Source: Fibrobacter sp. (GTDB lineage: Bacteria; Fibrobacterota; Fibrobacteria; Fibrobacterales; Fibrobacteraceae). From it: a stretch of DNA of 63,508 bases. Every line of letters begins with the position of its first letter. The first letter of the stretch is position 1. The stretch lies in NCBI GenBank assembly GCA_017642335.1, contig JAGCPF010000036.1:1-63508 (forward strand), read 5' to 3'. The position numbers were made by a program, and so were the translations under genes. The notes below the pieces were generated by a model. It made no database searches. It worked only from the letters and a program-made list of their open reading frames with translations, and had not been told where the DNA came from. This document shows positions 26,876 through 34,926 of this stretch, piece after piece.

Positions 26876-28438
26876 ATGAACGAGAATAACGCAAGACAAC
26901 CCTTCTTTTACGACGTCACCCTGCGTGACGGCAACCAGGCGCTCCCGAAGCCCTGGAATAACGCTCAGAAAAAAGATGTTTACCTGCAACTGCTGAAACT
27001 CGGCGTGCAGGGTGCCGAAGTCGGTTTCCCGGCTTCGAGCGAGATGGACTTTGAGTCTTGCAAGGAACTGGCGCAGCTCACCGCGAAGATGGCCGAAGAA
27101 GGCGACGAGGTGGCAAAGCGCGTCGTGGTTTCCGGTTTGGCCCGCTGCGTGGAAAGCGATATCCAGCGTTGTTGGGAGGCAGTGCAGTTTGCTCCGCATC
27201 CGCGTATCCATACCTTCCTCGCCACAAGCCCGCTCTCGATGGAGCACGTGCTGCACCTGACCCCCGAACAGGTCAAGGAAAAGGCGGTCAAATGCGTGAC
27301 GCTTGCAAAGTCGCTCGTGGGTAGCAAGGGCGACGTGGAATTCAGTGCCGAGCACTTCGGCGACTGCCTCGAGAACATGGATTTTGTGATTGACGTGCTG
27401 AAAGCCGTGGTCGAAGCCGGTGCGACGACCATCAACCTGCCGAACACGGTGGAACGTTACCGCCCCTCGCTGTACGTGAACCAGATCAAGCAGGTGTACG
27501 AGGCTCTGCCTAAGAACATCACGATTTCGGTGCACTGCCACAACGACCTGGGCATGGCGACTGCCGCCACCGTCGAAAGCTTCTTCGTGGGTGCGACCCA
27601 GCTGGAAGTCGCGCTGAACGGCCTGGGCGAACGCTGCGGCAATACGAATTTTTACGAAGTCGCGGTCGCGCTGCACAATTCCGGCGTAGAGACCGGCCTG
27701 CACATGGAACGCATTTACGAGACGGCCATCTTGATTTCCCAGTGGTCGGGTATCGGCATTTACTCCCGCGCCCCGCTGATCGGCGCCGAGGCCATTGTGC
27801 ACCGTAGCGGCATCCACCAGGATGGCGCCTCCAAGACGAAGGACATGAAGAAGGGCGCCTACCGCCCGATCGACTACTCCATTATCGGCCGCCACCAGAA
27901 CGACGCCCTGAGCTTCACGAGCCAGAGCGGTCGCACCGCCGTGTACGAGATTATCACGAAGTTCGGCTACAAGATGACTTTGGCCGAAGCCGCCGAACTG
28001 CAGCCGGTATTGAAGGCCTGCAGCGAGAAGGAAGGCGAACTGAGTGCCGAGCGCGTGCTGGACGTGTTCCGCGAGCAGCGCGTGAACGTGAACGGCCGCC
28101 TGGTGTTCAACAACATCGAGGTCATCCCCGACGAGAACCGCTTCATCTTCCACTTCAAGAAGGACGGCGAGGCGCTGGTGAAGTCCGTGACGGCAGAAGG
28201 CCCCATCGAGGCCGCCCTGATGCTCATGCGCGAAATCGGCATGCCGGTCGAGCTCGTGAAGTACCGCCAGCTCGTTGTGCCCGAGAAGGACAAGCTGTGG
28301 GCGGGCCGTGGCCTCAGCCGTATCGTGCTGAAAGCGAACGGAACCGAAGTCGAAGGCCGCGGCGTCTCTAGCGATACGCTCAAGGCGAACATGCGCGCCC
28401 TCTTCGGCGGCGTGAACCTCTTGTACAAGAAGGCCTAA
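26876..28438 (+). CDS. leuA: 2-isopropylmalate synthase
   Basis: First committed step of leucine synthesis: acetyl-CoA plus 2-oxoisovalerate gives 2-isopropylmalate. The 520-aa protein has the DRE-TIM barrel start DVTLRDGNQALPKPWNN (~14-30), metal-binding VHCHNDLGMATAA, the GLGERCGN motif, and a C-terminal regulatory region (~390-520) expected to bind leucine. The LRDGNQAL form is closer to the LeuA type 2 (actinobacterial-like) branch than to E. coli LeuA. AAGGAG lies just upstream of the ATG. Expression is probably attenuated by the leader at 26650. A palindromic repeat abuts the stop codon. Confidence 0.95.
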   Translation: MNENNARQPFFYDVTLRDGNQALPKPWNNAQKKDVYLQLLKLGVQGAEVGFPASSEMDFESCKELAQLTAKMAEEGDEVAKRVVVSGLARCVESDIQRCWEAVQFAPHPRIHTFLATSPLSMEHVLHLTPEQVKEKAVKCVTLAKSLVGSKGDVEFSAEHFGDCLENMDFVIDVLKAVVEAGATTINLPNTVERYRPSLYVNQIKQVYEALPKNITISVHCHNDLGMATAATVESFFVGATQLEVALNGLGERCGNTNFYEVAVALHNSGVETGLHMERIYETAILISQWSGIGIYSRAPLIGAEAIVHRSGIHQDGASKTKDMKKGAYRPIDYSIIGRHQNDALSFTSQSGRTAVYEIITKFGYKMTLAEAAELQPVLKACSEKEGELSAERVLDVFREQRVNVNGRLVFNNIEVIPDENRFIFHFKKDGEALVKSVTAEGPIEAALMLMREIGMPVELVKYRQLVVPEKDKLWAGRGLSRIVLKANGTEVEGRGVSSDTLKANMRALFGGVNLLYKKA

Positions 28439-28462
28439 GGTCCCTGAGCCTGCCGAAGGGCC
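28439..28462. repeat. CCCTGAGCCTGCCGAAGGG palindrome directly after leuA (family C)
   Basis: GGTCCC..GGGCC arms enclose TGAGCCTGCCGAA. It starts at the base after the leuA TAA. Variants of the core are seen at 25015-25035 (in topB) and 37141-37164. Confidence 0.65.
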
Positions 28463-28487
28463 GTGACAATCAATTAAGGAAGCCCGT

Positions 28488-28826
28488 ATGCTCGAACAAC
28501 TCAAGCGCCCTTTCAAAAGGCATTACGAAAAGTACCGCTCCAGGCTGGACGGCTTTGTAGGTCCGGTCAAGGAATCGGCGTCTAAGTTGTTCGCCATGAT
28601 TCCGAAGGGGGAAGCCTTTGCAGGCTCCGAGGACTTGGGCCAGGAATCCGACGGCTCCACCTCGGGCGGCAAACCCGGCTTGCTTGTCAAACTCAAGAAC
28701 TTCAAGCAGTCGCTCAAGGGCCTTTCCGACTTCCAGAAACTGATTCTTTTGACAATTGCTGTCGTGCTCCCCGCGGGCATTGTCATCGCAATTGTGCTGG
28801 CGGGGCTTATTCGCCGGAAAAAGTAG
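28488..28826 (+). CDS. Small protein with C-terminal membrane helix, unknown
   Basis: A 112-aa protein with a basic N-terminus (KRPFKRHYEKYRSR), a Gly/Ser-rich middle and one C-terminal hydrophobic helix (LILLTIAVVLPAGIVIAIVL) followed by RRKK, a tail-anchor layout with the N-terminus in the cytoplasm. AAGGAAG precedes the ATG. It lies 49 bases after leuA, with a palindrome between them, and may be read through from leuA. No family is recognised. Confidence 0.65.
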   Translation: MLEQLKRPFKRHYEKYRSRLDGFVGPVKESASKLFAMIPKGEAFAGSEDLGQESDGSTSGGKPGLLVKLKNFKQSLKGLSDFQKLILLTIAVVLPAGIVIAIVLAGLIRRKK

Positions 28827-28943
28827 GTCTCGAGCCTCTATTGCTTTTCTAACATTCTTTTGGTATATTTATACTATGTAACCGAACGGTTGCCGCTTGG
28901 CGTTTTGCCAGCATTCTTTTATGGACATAACAAAAGAGGATAC

Positions 28944-29162
28944 ATGGCTCGCGAAATTCGAGAGACCCCTATTTTGTACGGCGAGGATGCTCGTCGGTTT
29001 TTAGCCCGTATGGAAGAGCGGCACCCGGAACCTCCGGAAGTTCGTGCCCAGCGCCTGCGGGATTACGAATTTTTTAAAAAGGCTTACGAGCGTGGCATGG
29101 CCGAGAAACGAGCCCGTGAAGCTGCCAACGGAGGTATCGACCCGTGGTTCGACAATGTGTAG
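28944..29162 (+). CDS. Small protein upstream of a GNAT gene, candidate antitoxin
   Basis: A 72-aa acidic-basic, mostly helical protein (MAREIRETPILYGEDARRFL...). The ATG at 28944 follows AAAGAGGA; the longer in-frame start at 28860 would add an untypical extension. Its 3' end overlaps the following GNAT gene by 19 bases. The size, charge and tight overlap fit the antitoxin of a GNAT-type toxin-antitoxin pair, but no known antitoxin family or clear DNA-binding fold was recognised, so the role is inference. Confidence 0.65.
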   Translation: MAREIRETPILYGEDARRFLARMEERHPEPPEVRAQRLRDYEFFKKAYERGMAEKRAREAANGGIDPWFDNV

Positions 29163-29704
29163 ATAACTCCAATTATAGTTTTATTCGGTTGGAACCGAGT
29201 AACGTCGTGAAGAATTTCAGTTGTGGTGATGCTGATTTGGATGATTTTATCCTTCATCGAGCGTCCGTATTTCAAAAACATTTGCATTCAGTAAGCTACG
29301 CGTGCGTAGATGTTTCAAGTCCTGGCAAGGTCTTGGCTTACTGCAGTCTTGCAAACGACAAGGTGGCGATAACCGATTTCAAAGACAAAACTGAGTTCAA
29401 TCACTTCCGCAAGAAGCGAGGGGTTCCAAATGAGAAACGATTGAAAAGCTATCCTGCGGTCAAACTGTGCCGTTTAGGGGTTGCTTCTGACGCGAAGGGG
29501 CAACGGCTTGGAACGACTTTGTTGAATATCATCAAGTCCATGTTTGTTATTGAAAATAAGACTGGTTGCCGTTTCCTGACTGTTGATGCCTACTTGGATG
29601 CCGTATCGTTCTACGAGAAGAACGGTTTCCGCTTCATGAACGCCGAGGACAACGACCCGCATACGCGCCTCATGTACTACGATTTGATGGATATCGTGAC
29701 ATAG
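29144..29704 (+). CDS. GNAT-family acetyltransferase, candidate toxin of a two-gene module
   Basis: A 186-aa GNAT protein with start GTG at 29144 (GGAGG nine bases upstream). It begins with a DLDDFI segment found in TacT/AtaT-like toxins, has the acetyl-CoA motif A region VKLCRLGVASDAKGQRLGTTLL (Q/R-x-x-G-x-G-like) and ends with AVSFYEKNGFRF. TacT-type toxins acetylate charged tRNA and are encoded downstream of a small antitoxin, exactly as here. The overlap of 19 bases with the upstream gene means coupled translation. It could also be an ordinary acetyltransferase. Confidence 0.75.
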   Translation: MVRQCVDNSNYSFIRLEPSNVVKNFSCGDADLDDFILHRASVFQKHLHSVSYACVDVSSPGKVLAYCSLANDKVAITDFKDKTEFNHFRKKRGVPNEKRLKSYPAVKLCRLGVASDAKGQRLGTTLLNIIKSMFVIENKTGCRFLTVDAYLDAVSFYEKNGFRFMNAEDNDPHTRLMYYDLMDIVT

Positions 29705-29781
29705 CGGAAGGAAAATGATGACTTTGGATGTTTAGATTCGGAGTTTTTAATATCTTTGTGCATATATCTTTCGTTAGAATT

Positions 29782-31206
29782 ATGCTCTCTTCCCGCCTGC
29801 CTAAAGATCTTTCCCCGTCGCCGTTCTTTGCCGAATTGGAACGCACGAAGGCCGCCGTGCTTGCGGAATGTGCCGTCGCGGATGGTCGTGAAGGGGATGC
29901 CGTCGGACTTTCGTTCATTGACATGACGGTAAGCAGCCCAGTGAAGGCGGGGTTGCCGATAGACTTGAATGCCGCGGTTGATGAAGGTCGCGAATCTTTC
30001 GGTTGCTGGAATCCGGATGCGGCGGGCTGGAAGTCTGCGCGCGAGACGGTGGTGGAGTACTACCGCGAACGTGGTGGCAACTTTGATGCGGGCCAGATTA
30101 TCCTTACCGCAAGTACGAGCGAGGCTTATTCCGTATTGTTCAAGGCGTTCTGCGATCCGGGCGATGTCATCCTCACGCCGATGCCCGGCTACCCGCTGCT
30201 CGATACGCTCGCGCAGCTGGAGCATTTGGAATGCGCCCCGTATTTCTTAAAACTTAGACGAGAGAACGCTCGCAAGCTCGCTACTGACGAGATATACGAT
30301 ACTAGGTGCTTTAGCACCTTAGTAGAGTTATCCCCTATGAGGAGACGAGAGGGTGCTGCATTTAGGTTCGTTCTCGATTCCGACAGCCTGCTTGCTGCGC
30401 CGGAAAGGGCGAAAATCCTGTTGCTTGTCTCGCCGCATAACCCCACGGGCCATTGCATTTCGCGCGAGGAATGGAACGAGGCCGTCCGCTTCTGCGAAGA
30501 GAACCACCTGATTCTCGTGGTGGACGAAGTCTTTGGCGATTATGCTTTCTCCGACAAAGTCTCGCGAACCTGGCAGTATGTTTTTAATAAAAATGTCATT
30601 GCGAGGAACGAAGCGACGAAGCAATCTCTTTCAAATGCTGTGCAGGAGATTGCTTCGAGTGCTGTGCACTCTCGCAATGACAATTCTGCGAGGGAAAACT
30701 CGTGTGACAACGGGCCGAAATGCCCGATTTTCTGGCTGAACGGCTTGAGCAAGACTGTCGGTTCCCCGCAGCTCAAGCTCGGCTGGATGGCCTTTTATGC
30801 TCCCGATGAACAGTTTGAACCGATTCGCGCCGCTCTCGAGTTTGTGGAAGACGCTTATTTGAGCGTTTCCGCCCCGGCACAGGCATTGGCACGCCCGCTA
30901 CTTGCAAATTCTGCCGTTTACGAGGCCCGCGTCAAGGAACGCCTCCTGCAAAACTGGAAAACCCTCCGCGAAGCCTTCCCGGCCAAGTACTGCCCCGAGG
31001 TTCTTGGCGGCTGGTACGCGGTTGTCCGCCTGGGGGAGGACGACGAGGAATTGACGCTCCGTTTGCTCCGGGAAAAACATGTGCTGGTGCAGCCCGGGTT
31101 CTTCTTCGACTTCGACGAGGACGGCTGGGTAGTGGTTTCGCTGTTGGCGCCTCCAGAGCAATTCAGGGAGGCTGTTTCCCGTATGCAAGTCCTTGACCGG
31201 CCGTGA
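29782..31206 (+). CDS. Class I/II PLP-dependent aminotransferase carrying two in-frame repeat insertions
   Basis: A 474-aa fold-type I aminotransferase. Motifs: STSEAYSVLFKAFCDPGD (cofactor phosphate region), VSPHNPTGH (~217-224), VVDEVFGDYAF (~247-256), and PLP Lys324 in NGLSKTVGSPQLKLGW. Without residues ~159-191 and ~271-301 the length would be ~410, the usual family size; both stretches are translated palindromic repeats (see 30256-30352 and 30594-30682) and keep the frame. The second contains VIARNEATKQS, a typical translation of such repeats. The substrate is unknown. The ATG at 29782 is chosen because the N-terminus then matches family length; no strong ribosome site is seen. Confidence 0.85.
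   Translation: MLSSRLPKDLSPSPFFAELERTKAAVLAECAVADGREGDAVGLSFIDMTVSSPVKAGLPIDLNAAVDEGRESFGCWNPDAAGWKSARETVVEYYRERGGNFDAGQIILTASTSEAYSVLFKAFCDPGDVILTPMPGYPLLDTLAQLEHLECAPYFLKLRRENARKLATDEIYDTRCFSTLVELSPMRRREGAAFRFVLDSDSLLAAPERAKILLLVSPHNPTGHCISREEWNEAVRFCEENHLILVVDEVFGDYAFSDKVSRTWQYVFNKNVIARNEATKQSLSNAVQEIASSAVHSRNDNSARENSCDNGPKCPIFWLNGLSKTVGSPQLKLGWMAFYAPDEQFEPIRAALEFVEDAYLSVSAPAQALARPLLANSAVYEARVKERLLQNWKTLREAFPAKYCPEVLGGWYAVVRLGEDDEELTLRLLREKHVLVQPGFFFDFDEDGWVVVSLLAPPEQFREAVSRMQVLDRP
30256..30352. repeat. In-frame family B repeat with covarying hairpin in the aminotransferase gene
   Basis: Bounded by GACGAGAGA and GGAGACGAGAG. It contains ACTAGGTGC-TTTA-GCACCTTAGT and GTTATCCCCTATGAGG. The same blocks occur, inverted, at 44620-44697, where the stem reads AGGGAT-TTTA-ATCCCT instead: three consecutive base pairs differ on both sides. 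Confidence 0.85.
30594..30682. repeat. In-frame family A nested palindrome in the aminotransferase gene
   Basis: Outer perfect arms TGTCATTGCGAG (30594-30605) and CTCGCAATGACA (30671-30682) enclose inner perfect arms GAAGCAATCTC (30618-30628) and GAGATTGCTTC (30646-30656). Related copies: 25565-25663 and 45544-45645. Confidence 0.9.
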
Positions 31207-31300
31207 TTTCCGGTGTTTTGGTCGTAAAATAGTTATAAAATAGTTATGGATGCCGGTGTGATGTTGCGCACTTGCTTTTTAATGATTATATTTCAACAAG

Positions 31301-32707
31301 ATGAATAATATACTTATAAAAGCAATTTTGCCTTTGTGTTTGGCTGTTTCCTCTGTTGCCGTGGCTCAAGATAACCAGTTCCAGTATTTTGACTGCTGGA
31401 TGGAGAATATCAACCGAATAGACCTTGGTGAACAGATTCGCATGAAAATCGAACCCAAGAAATTTGCCGGTTCTACGTGGCTTTGTGGTTGCTACACGGT
31501 CCGCGAGAAGGGCGGTTTCGGTTGGCGCGAAGGTGACGGCTCCCCGAAGATTATCAAGGTCTGGGACGAACCCAAGTTTGAACTTTATGGATGCCGCAGC
31601 AAGTCTTGCGAGACTAACGGAAGTGGCGAATTCGACAACAATCTGGACCAGTGCGTAAACTATCTGAACGGCAGTGCCTTCAGCCTTGCCCTTTTTGCTG
31701 AGGGCGAAAAACTCAACAAAGTCATTGCGCAAAAGTTTCCGGATGACGGCAGCCTGACCGATTTCGGCAAGTATTTCATGGAACGCCTGTCTAGGGCGGC
31801 TTCTATCCCGTGCTTTTTCCAGTATCACGAACGCCCCGATGCCCCGAAACTGGCCGACTGGGGTGAAAATGGCGTCAAGGGCGTGTTCAGCATCTCCGGT
31901 GTGCCTCACGGCCTCGTTCCCGATGCTATCGGCCGCTTTACCGATTATAGCGATGTCCGCTGCAAGGACGGAAACGTGTGGACCGGGTTCCTCACCAACG
32001 GTTACGTAGAAAACGTGATGTCTGTGGACTCCGCGGGCCGGTTCCACGGGACGGCGACGAATTACGGAAACGATCCTCGTTACCCGGATAGGCAGGGCCC
32101 CGAATACGGCAAGGTCCTCTGGTCTGCCGAGTACAGGCACGGCAACAGGGAAGGGATTGCCAAGTTCTACCGCTACGGCGCCATCGATAACGCTGGCAAG
32201 GAGTCCGATGTACAGTCTAGGGGTGGCCAGGATTACTACTTCAAGCATCTCGAAGTTCCTTATAGGAGCGGCAAGATTAACGGCACGGTGAACATGTTCT
32301 CCGACAAGGGCATGCTCATGGCCAAGATTCCGTTCCGCAACAATTCGCTGGAAGGCCGTATTACCATCCTTTACCCGTTCGACAAGAAGACGACATCCAT
32401 CAACTACAAGAATGGCCAGCTGAACGGCCCGAACGATTTTGGGTACTTCTTCTCGAACTACCGCAATGGCAAGGTAGACGGCAAGAAGATTGAGTTCAAG
32501 GTAACTGAGAAGTGCTACGACTGGATTCCTCTGAACGCAATCGACGGAACCGAACAGGGCCGCAGCAACCGCATCTGCCGTGCCGAAATGCAGGGCAAGC
32601 AGAAGTACCGCTGGGGTACCTACAAGAACGGCGAACTTCAGGGTCTGGTGGAATGTGCCAACGGCGTGCAGGGCACCGAAGAAATTGACTGCGACCATCC
32701 GTACTAG
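31301..32707 (+). CDS. Secreted protein with MORN-like repeats
   Basis: A 468-aa exported protein with a signal peptide cleaved near VAQ (residue ~22). The first half has about ten cysteines and no known fold. The second half (~280-420) has MORN-like repeats: YRHGNREGIAKFY, YRSGKINGTVNMFSDKG, FRNNSLEGRITILYP, YKNGQLNGPNDFGYF, YRNGKVDGKKIEF, as in YwqK-like and surface repeat proteins. The short gap and same direction link it to the small gene 8 bases downstream. Envelope or periplasm location is inferred; no catalytic site is visible. Confidence 0.75.
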   Translation: MNNILIKAILPLCLAVSSVAVAQDNQFQYFDCWMENINRIDLGEQIRMKIEPKKFAGSTWLCGCYTVREKGGFGWREGDGSPKIIKVWDEPKFELYGCRSKSCETNGSGEFDNNLDQCVNYLNGSAFSLALFAEGEKLNKVIAQKFPDDGSLTDFGKYFMERLSRAASIPCFFQYHERPDAPKLADWGENGVKGVFSISGVPHGLVPDAIGRFTDYSDVRCKDGNVWTGFLTNGYVENVMSVDSAGRFHGTATNYGNDPRYPDRQGPEYGKVLWSAEYRHGNREGIAKFYRYGAIDNAGKESDVQSRGGQDYYFKHLEVPYRSGKINGTVNMFSDKGMLMAKIPFRNNSLEGRITILYPFDKKTTSINYKNGQLNGPNDFGYFFSNYRNGKVDGKKIEFKVTEKCYDWIPLNAIDGTEQGRSNRICRAEMQGKQKYRWGTYKNGELQGLVECANGVQGTEEIDCDHPY

Positions 32708-32715
32708 TGGCGTAG

Positions 32716-32976
32716 ATGGCTGAATTCTTTACCAAGTCGAAGATGGAAGACCTCAAGCATGAGGCCGAACAGCTCTCCATTTGCGTAGAGCATTTTCTCT
32801 ATGCTTCAGAGCACGTGCCCGAGTGGGACTGGAAAACCCGTGGCTTCTACGACAACTGTATCGAGAAATGTAACGGCCGTCTCAAGGGCATCCATTTCCT
32901 GATGGAGAACATCCGCAGGGGGAAGGGCGCCGAGCGGATGGATCCCGATACCGGCGAAGAAATTGTTGACGACTAG
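32716..32976 (+). CDS. Small hypothetical protein
   Basis: An 86-aa acidic, soluble, mostly helical protein with two cysteines and no signal peptide. It starts 8 bases after the stop of the MORN-like gene, so it is probably translated from the same transcript. No family is recognised. A tRNA gene follows after 43 bases. Confidence 0.6.
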   Translation: MAEFFTKSKMEDLKHEAEQLSICVEHFLYASEHVPEWDWKTRGFYDNCIEKCNGRLKGIHFLMENIRRGKGAERMDPDTGEEIVDD

Positions 32977-33019
32977 GCCGCATTTTCTGGCATTTTTGCT
33001 ATATTTGCCCAACACGTTT

Positions 33020-33092
33020 GCCTGGATAGTTCAGTTGGATAGAACGGGTCCCTCCTAAGGATCAAACTCGCGTTCGAATCGCGATCCGGGTA
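33020..33092 (+). tRNA. tRNA-Arg (anticodon CCT)
   Basis: A 73-base cloverleaf: acceptor GCCTGGA with TCCGGGT (two G-U pairs), D-stem GTTC/GAAC, anticodon stem GGTCC/GGATC with loop CTCCTAA (anticodon CCT, reads AGG), T-arm TCGCG-TTCGAAT-CGCGA, discriminator A. The CCA end is not encoded. Confidence 0.93.
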
Positions 33093-33102
33093 TTCATTGC
33101 TC

Positions 33103-33140
33103 AAGGGCCTGGCTGTGTTTGCTGGGCCCTTGCTGTTTTT
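33103..33140 (+). terminator. Terminator downstream of tRNA-Arg
   Basis: AAGGGCC and GGCCCTT arms with a 15-base loop, followed by GCTGTTTTT. It overlaps the 3' end of the convergent rSAM-2 gene. Confidence 0.7.
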
Positions 33141-34230
33141 AGGCCAGCGCTTTGTCTATCATGTTGTCGCAGATTTCGGCGACCATGCGCTCGTGCGTGC
33201 AGACTTCTGGCGAAACGCCATCGATGTGTCCGGTAGTATAGAACGAGGTGCAGGAACATTCGTGCATGCTGCAGCGGCGCCGGATGTCGCAGCCTTCGCA
33301 TTCCTGCTTGTCGCGTTCCAGGAAGGCGCGCAGTTCGGCGCAGGCAATTTCGTCGAATCCGGTAAAGACGTTGCCTTGCTTGTAGGGTGCGTTTTCCCTA
33401 GAGGTGATGAAGCGCGAGCAGGGGTATATGTTCCCGTTGGTCGCGATGCCGAGGTTGCCGCTATAAACATGGCAGGAGTAGTTCCTGTATCTTTTTCCGG
33501 AAAGCAATAGCTTTACTTTGTCCTGAATTGTGCCGAGGTAGAATCGGTCACCGTTCTTGCGGCATTCGATCCAGTACTGGGCCATTTCTCGGTATTGCTG
33601 GGCGAGCCGTTCGAAGTCTTCGCCGGTCCATTTCCCGTCGAAATCCACGCTGGTCGTCATGCTCCGGAAACCTTGCGAATGCAGCCACTTGATGCTTTCG
33701 GCGACGGTGTCGATATGCGCCCGCGTGATGGTGCTGAGGGCGGTCGCCTTGAGTTCCACGAATCGTGGGATGTTCTTTTCGATGGCCTTGAAACTGCCGG
33801 TGTCATTGACCGTGCGGCGTGCGATGTCCTGGTGGTGCCCGGGTCCGTCGAGCGAGAGGAAGATGGTGAATTTCTCCCTTTCGCACAAGTCGAAGAATTC
33901 ATCGTCGAACAGGGTGCCGTTCGTATTTACCGTGAATTCCAAGTGAAAGTCCTTGCCGACGGTTCCCTTGTCGATGGCTTCGGCGACAAGGGCCTTTGCA
34001 AACCCTACGGCGTGGTAGATGGCGTCTCTGCGCAGGAGCGGCTCCCCGCCGAAAAAAGAGACTATCAGGAGGTTTTGCCCGAAGGCGTGTGTGCGCTCGA
34101 GGCCGACGCGGATGGCCTGTTCAAGGGTCGCGTTGTCCATGACCGCATGTCGTGCGGCCTGCGTGTCTTTGTAATAGCAGTAGGTGCAGCGCAGGTTGCA
34201 CTGCTCTGTAAGGCAGAGGATTAGGTTCAT
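33139..34230 (-). CDS. Radical SAM/SPASM peptide maturase of the lipoprotein-array operon (rSAM-2)
   Basis: A 363-aa radical SAM enzyme: CNLRCTYC (Cys11, 15, 18) for the catalytic cluster, FFGGEPLLRRDAIYHA for SAM binding, and a SPASM C-terminus (NGNIYPCSRF, ECEGCDIRRRCSMHECSC, EVCTHERM). SPASM enzymes of this size modify peptides, for example by thioether, C-C or epimerisation chemistry. Its ATG overlaps the stop of the last lipoprotein gene by 4 bases (ATGA), so it is translationally coupled to that operon of five paralogous lipoproteins, which are the obvious substrate candidates. Its closest relative here is rSAM-1 (9086-10198). It may belong to the NCBI-named rSAM/lipoprotein or FibroRumin-like groups; not verified. 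Confidence 0.9.
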   Translation of the reverse strand: MNLILCLTEQCNLRCTYCYYKDTQAARHAVMDNATLEQAIRVGLERTHAFGQNLLIVSFFGGEPLLRRDAIYHAVGFAKALVAEAIDKGTVGKDFHLEFTVNTNGTLFDDEFFDLCEREKFTIFLSLDGPGHHQDIARRTVNDTGSFKAIEKNIPRFVELKATALSTITRAHIDTVAESIKWLHSQGFRSMTTSVDFDGKWTGEDFERLAQQYREMAQYWIECRKNGDRFYLGTIQDKVKLLLSGKRYRNYSCHVYSGNLGIATNGNIYPCSRFITSRENAPYKQGNVFTGFDEIACAELRAFLERDKQECEGCDIRRRCSMHECSCTSFYTTGHIDGVSPEVCTHERMVAEICDNMIDKALA

Positions 34231-34907
34231 ACCTCGATGTCGTCACGCTCGAAGGTGGTGACCATGCTTGCTCCGCCGCTGCAATTGATGTGCTCGTCAC
34301 AGATGTGGAAAGAGGAGCCTGTCTGGGGCGTTGTCCCCCAGTCGCTTGAACTGCCCCAGGGATTGTGCGAGGAACTGGATTCTGGATCGCTTGCGGATGC
34401 GGGCCCACCGTCGGAACTTGCCGGAGCGTCGGTGGAACAGGACGGCTGGGCGGTGTTGCTTGTGGAATCGGCTGCGGAGGTTGCGCTTGCAGGATCTGCT
34501 GCGGACGTGGCTTCAGGGGCGGTGGCGGAACTGTCCGGGCCGGCAGCGCTTGCGGGGCCTGCGGAAGAACTGCTCGCTTCTGCAATGGAAGAAAGGGCTT
34601 CCATGACTTCGCTGCTGATGGGTGTGTGGCTCAGGGGAATTTCGACGCCTTTGCTGGAACTGCTCTGTTCCGTTTGCGCAGTGCTCGAAGATTCGGTGGC
34701 CGAATCGCCTTCGGTCTTGTTGTTGACCGAGTTTGGCTGGGGGTCTTCGGAAGATGATTTCGGTGCCGGGTCGGAATTGGCCGAGGTACTGTCGTCGCAG
34801 GCGTTCAGCGTCAAGGCTCCTGCCATGCCGAGTGACGCTGCGATGGCGCTCCTGGCCGCCAATGAAATGGATTTGATTCCTGAGATTTTTTTCTTTTCGA
34901 TTTTCAT
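34227..34907 (-). CDS. Ser-rich array lipoprotein 1 (closest to rSAM-2)
   Basis: A 226-aa lipoprotein with a long n-region (MKIEKKKISG), hydrophobic core and lipobox LNAC with Cys37. A Ser/Glu/Thr-rich linker follows, then the array motif IPLSHTPISSEVMEALSS, a second Ser/Ala/Pro-rich linker, and a C-terminus with CDEHINC and the shared ending SMVTTFERDDIEV. Compared with its four paralogues it has a shortened C-terminal Cys region (no V-D-I-G-x-Q-V-Y segment). Its stop overlaps the rSAM-2 start. Likely an exported surface lipoprotein and candidate substrate of the maturase; this role is inferred. Confidence 0.82.
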   Translation of the reverse strand: MKIEKKKISGIKSISLAARSAIAASLGMAGALTLNACDDSTSANSDPAPKSSSEDPQPNSVNNKTEGDSATESSSTAQTEQSSSSKGVEIPLSHTPISSEVMEALSSIAEASSSSAGPASAAGPDSSATAPEATSAADPASATSAADSTSNTAQPSCSTDAPASSDGGPASASDPESSSSHNPWGSSSDWGTTPQTGSSFHICDEHINCSGGASMVTTFERDDIEV

Positions 34908-34926
34908 TTTCTTTTCCTGCGGTCTT

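Noticed and set aside
26810..28516. 568-codon minus-strand frame over leuA
   Set aside because: Antisense of the leuA gene, which has clear family motifs and a leader.
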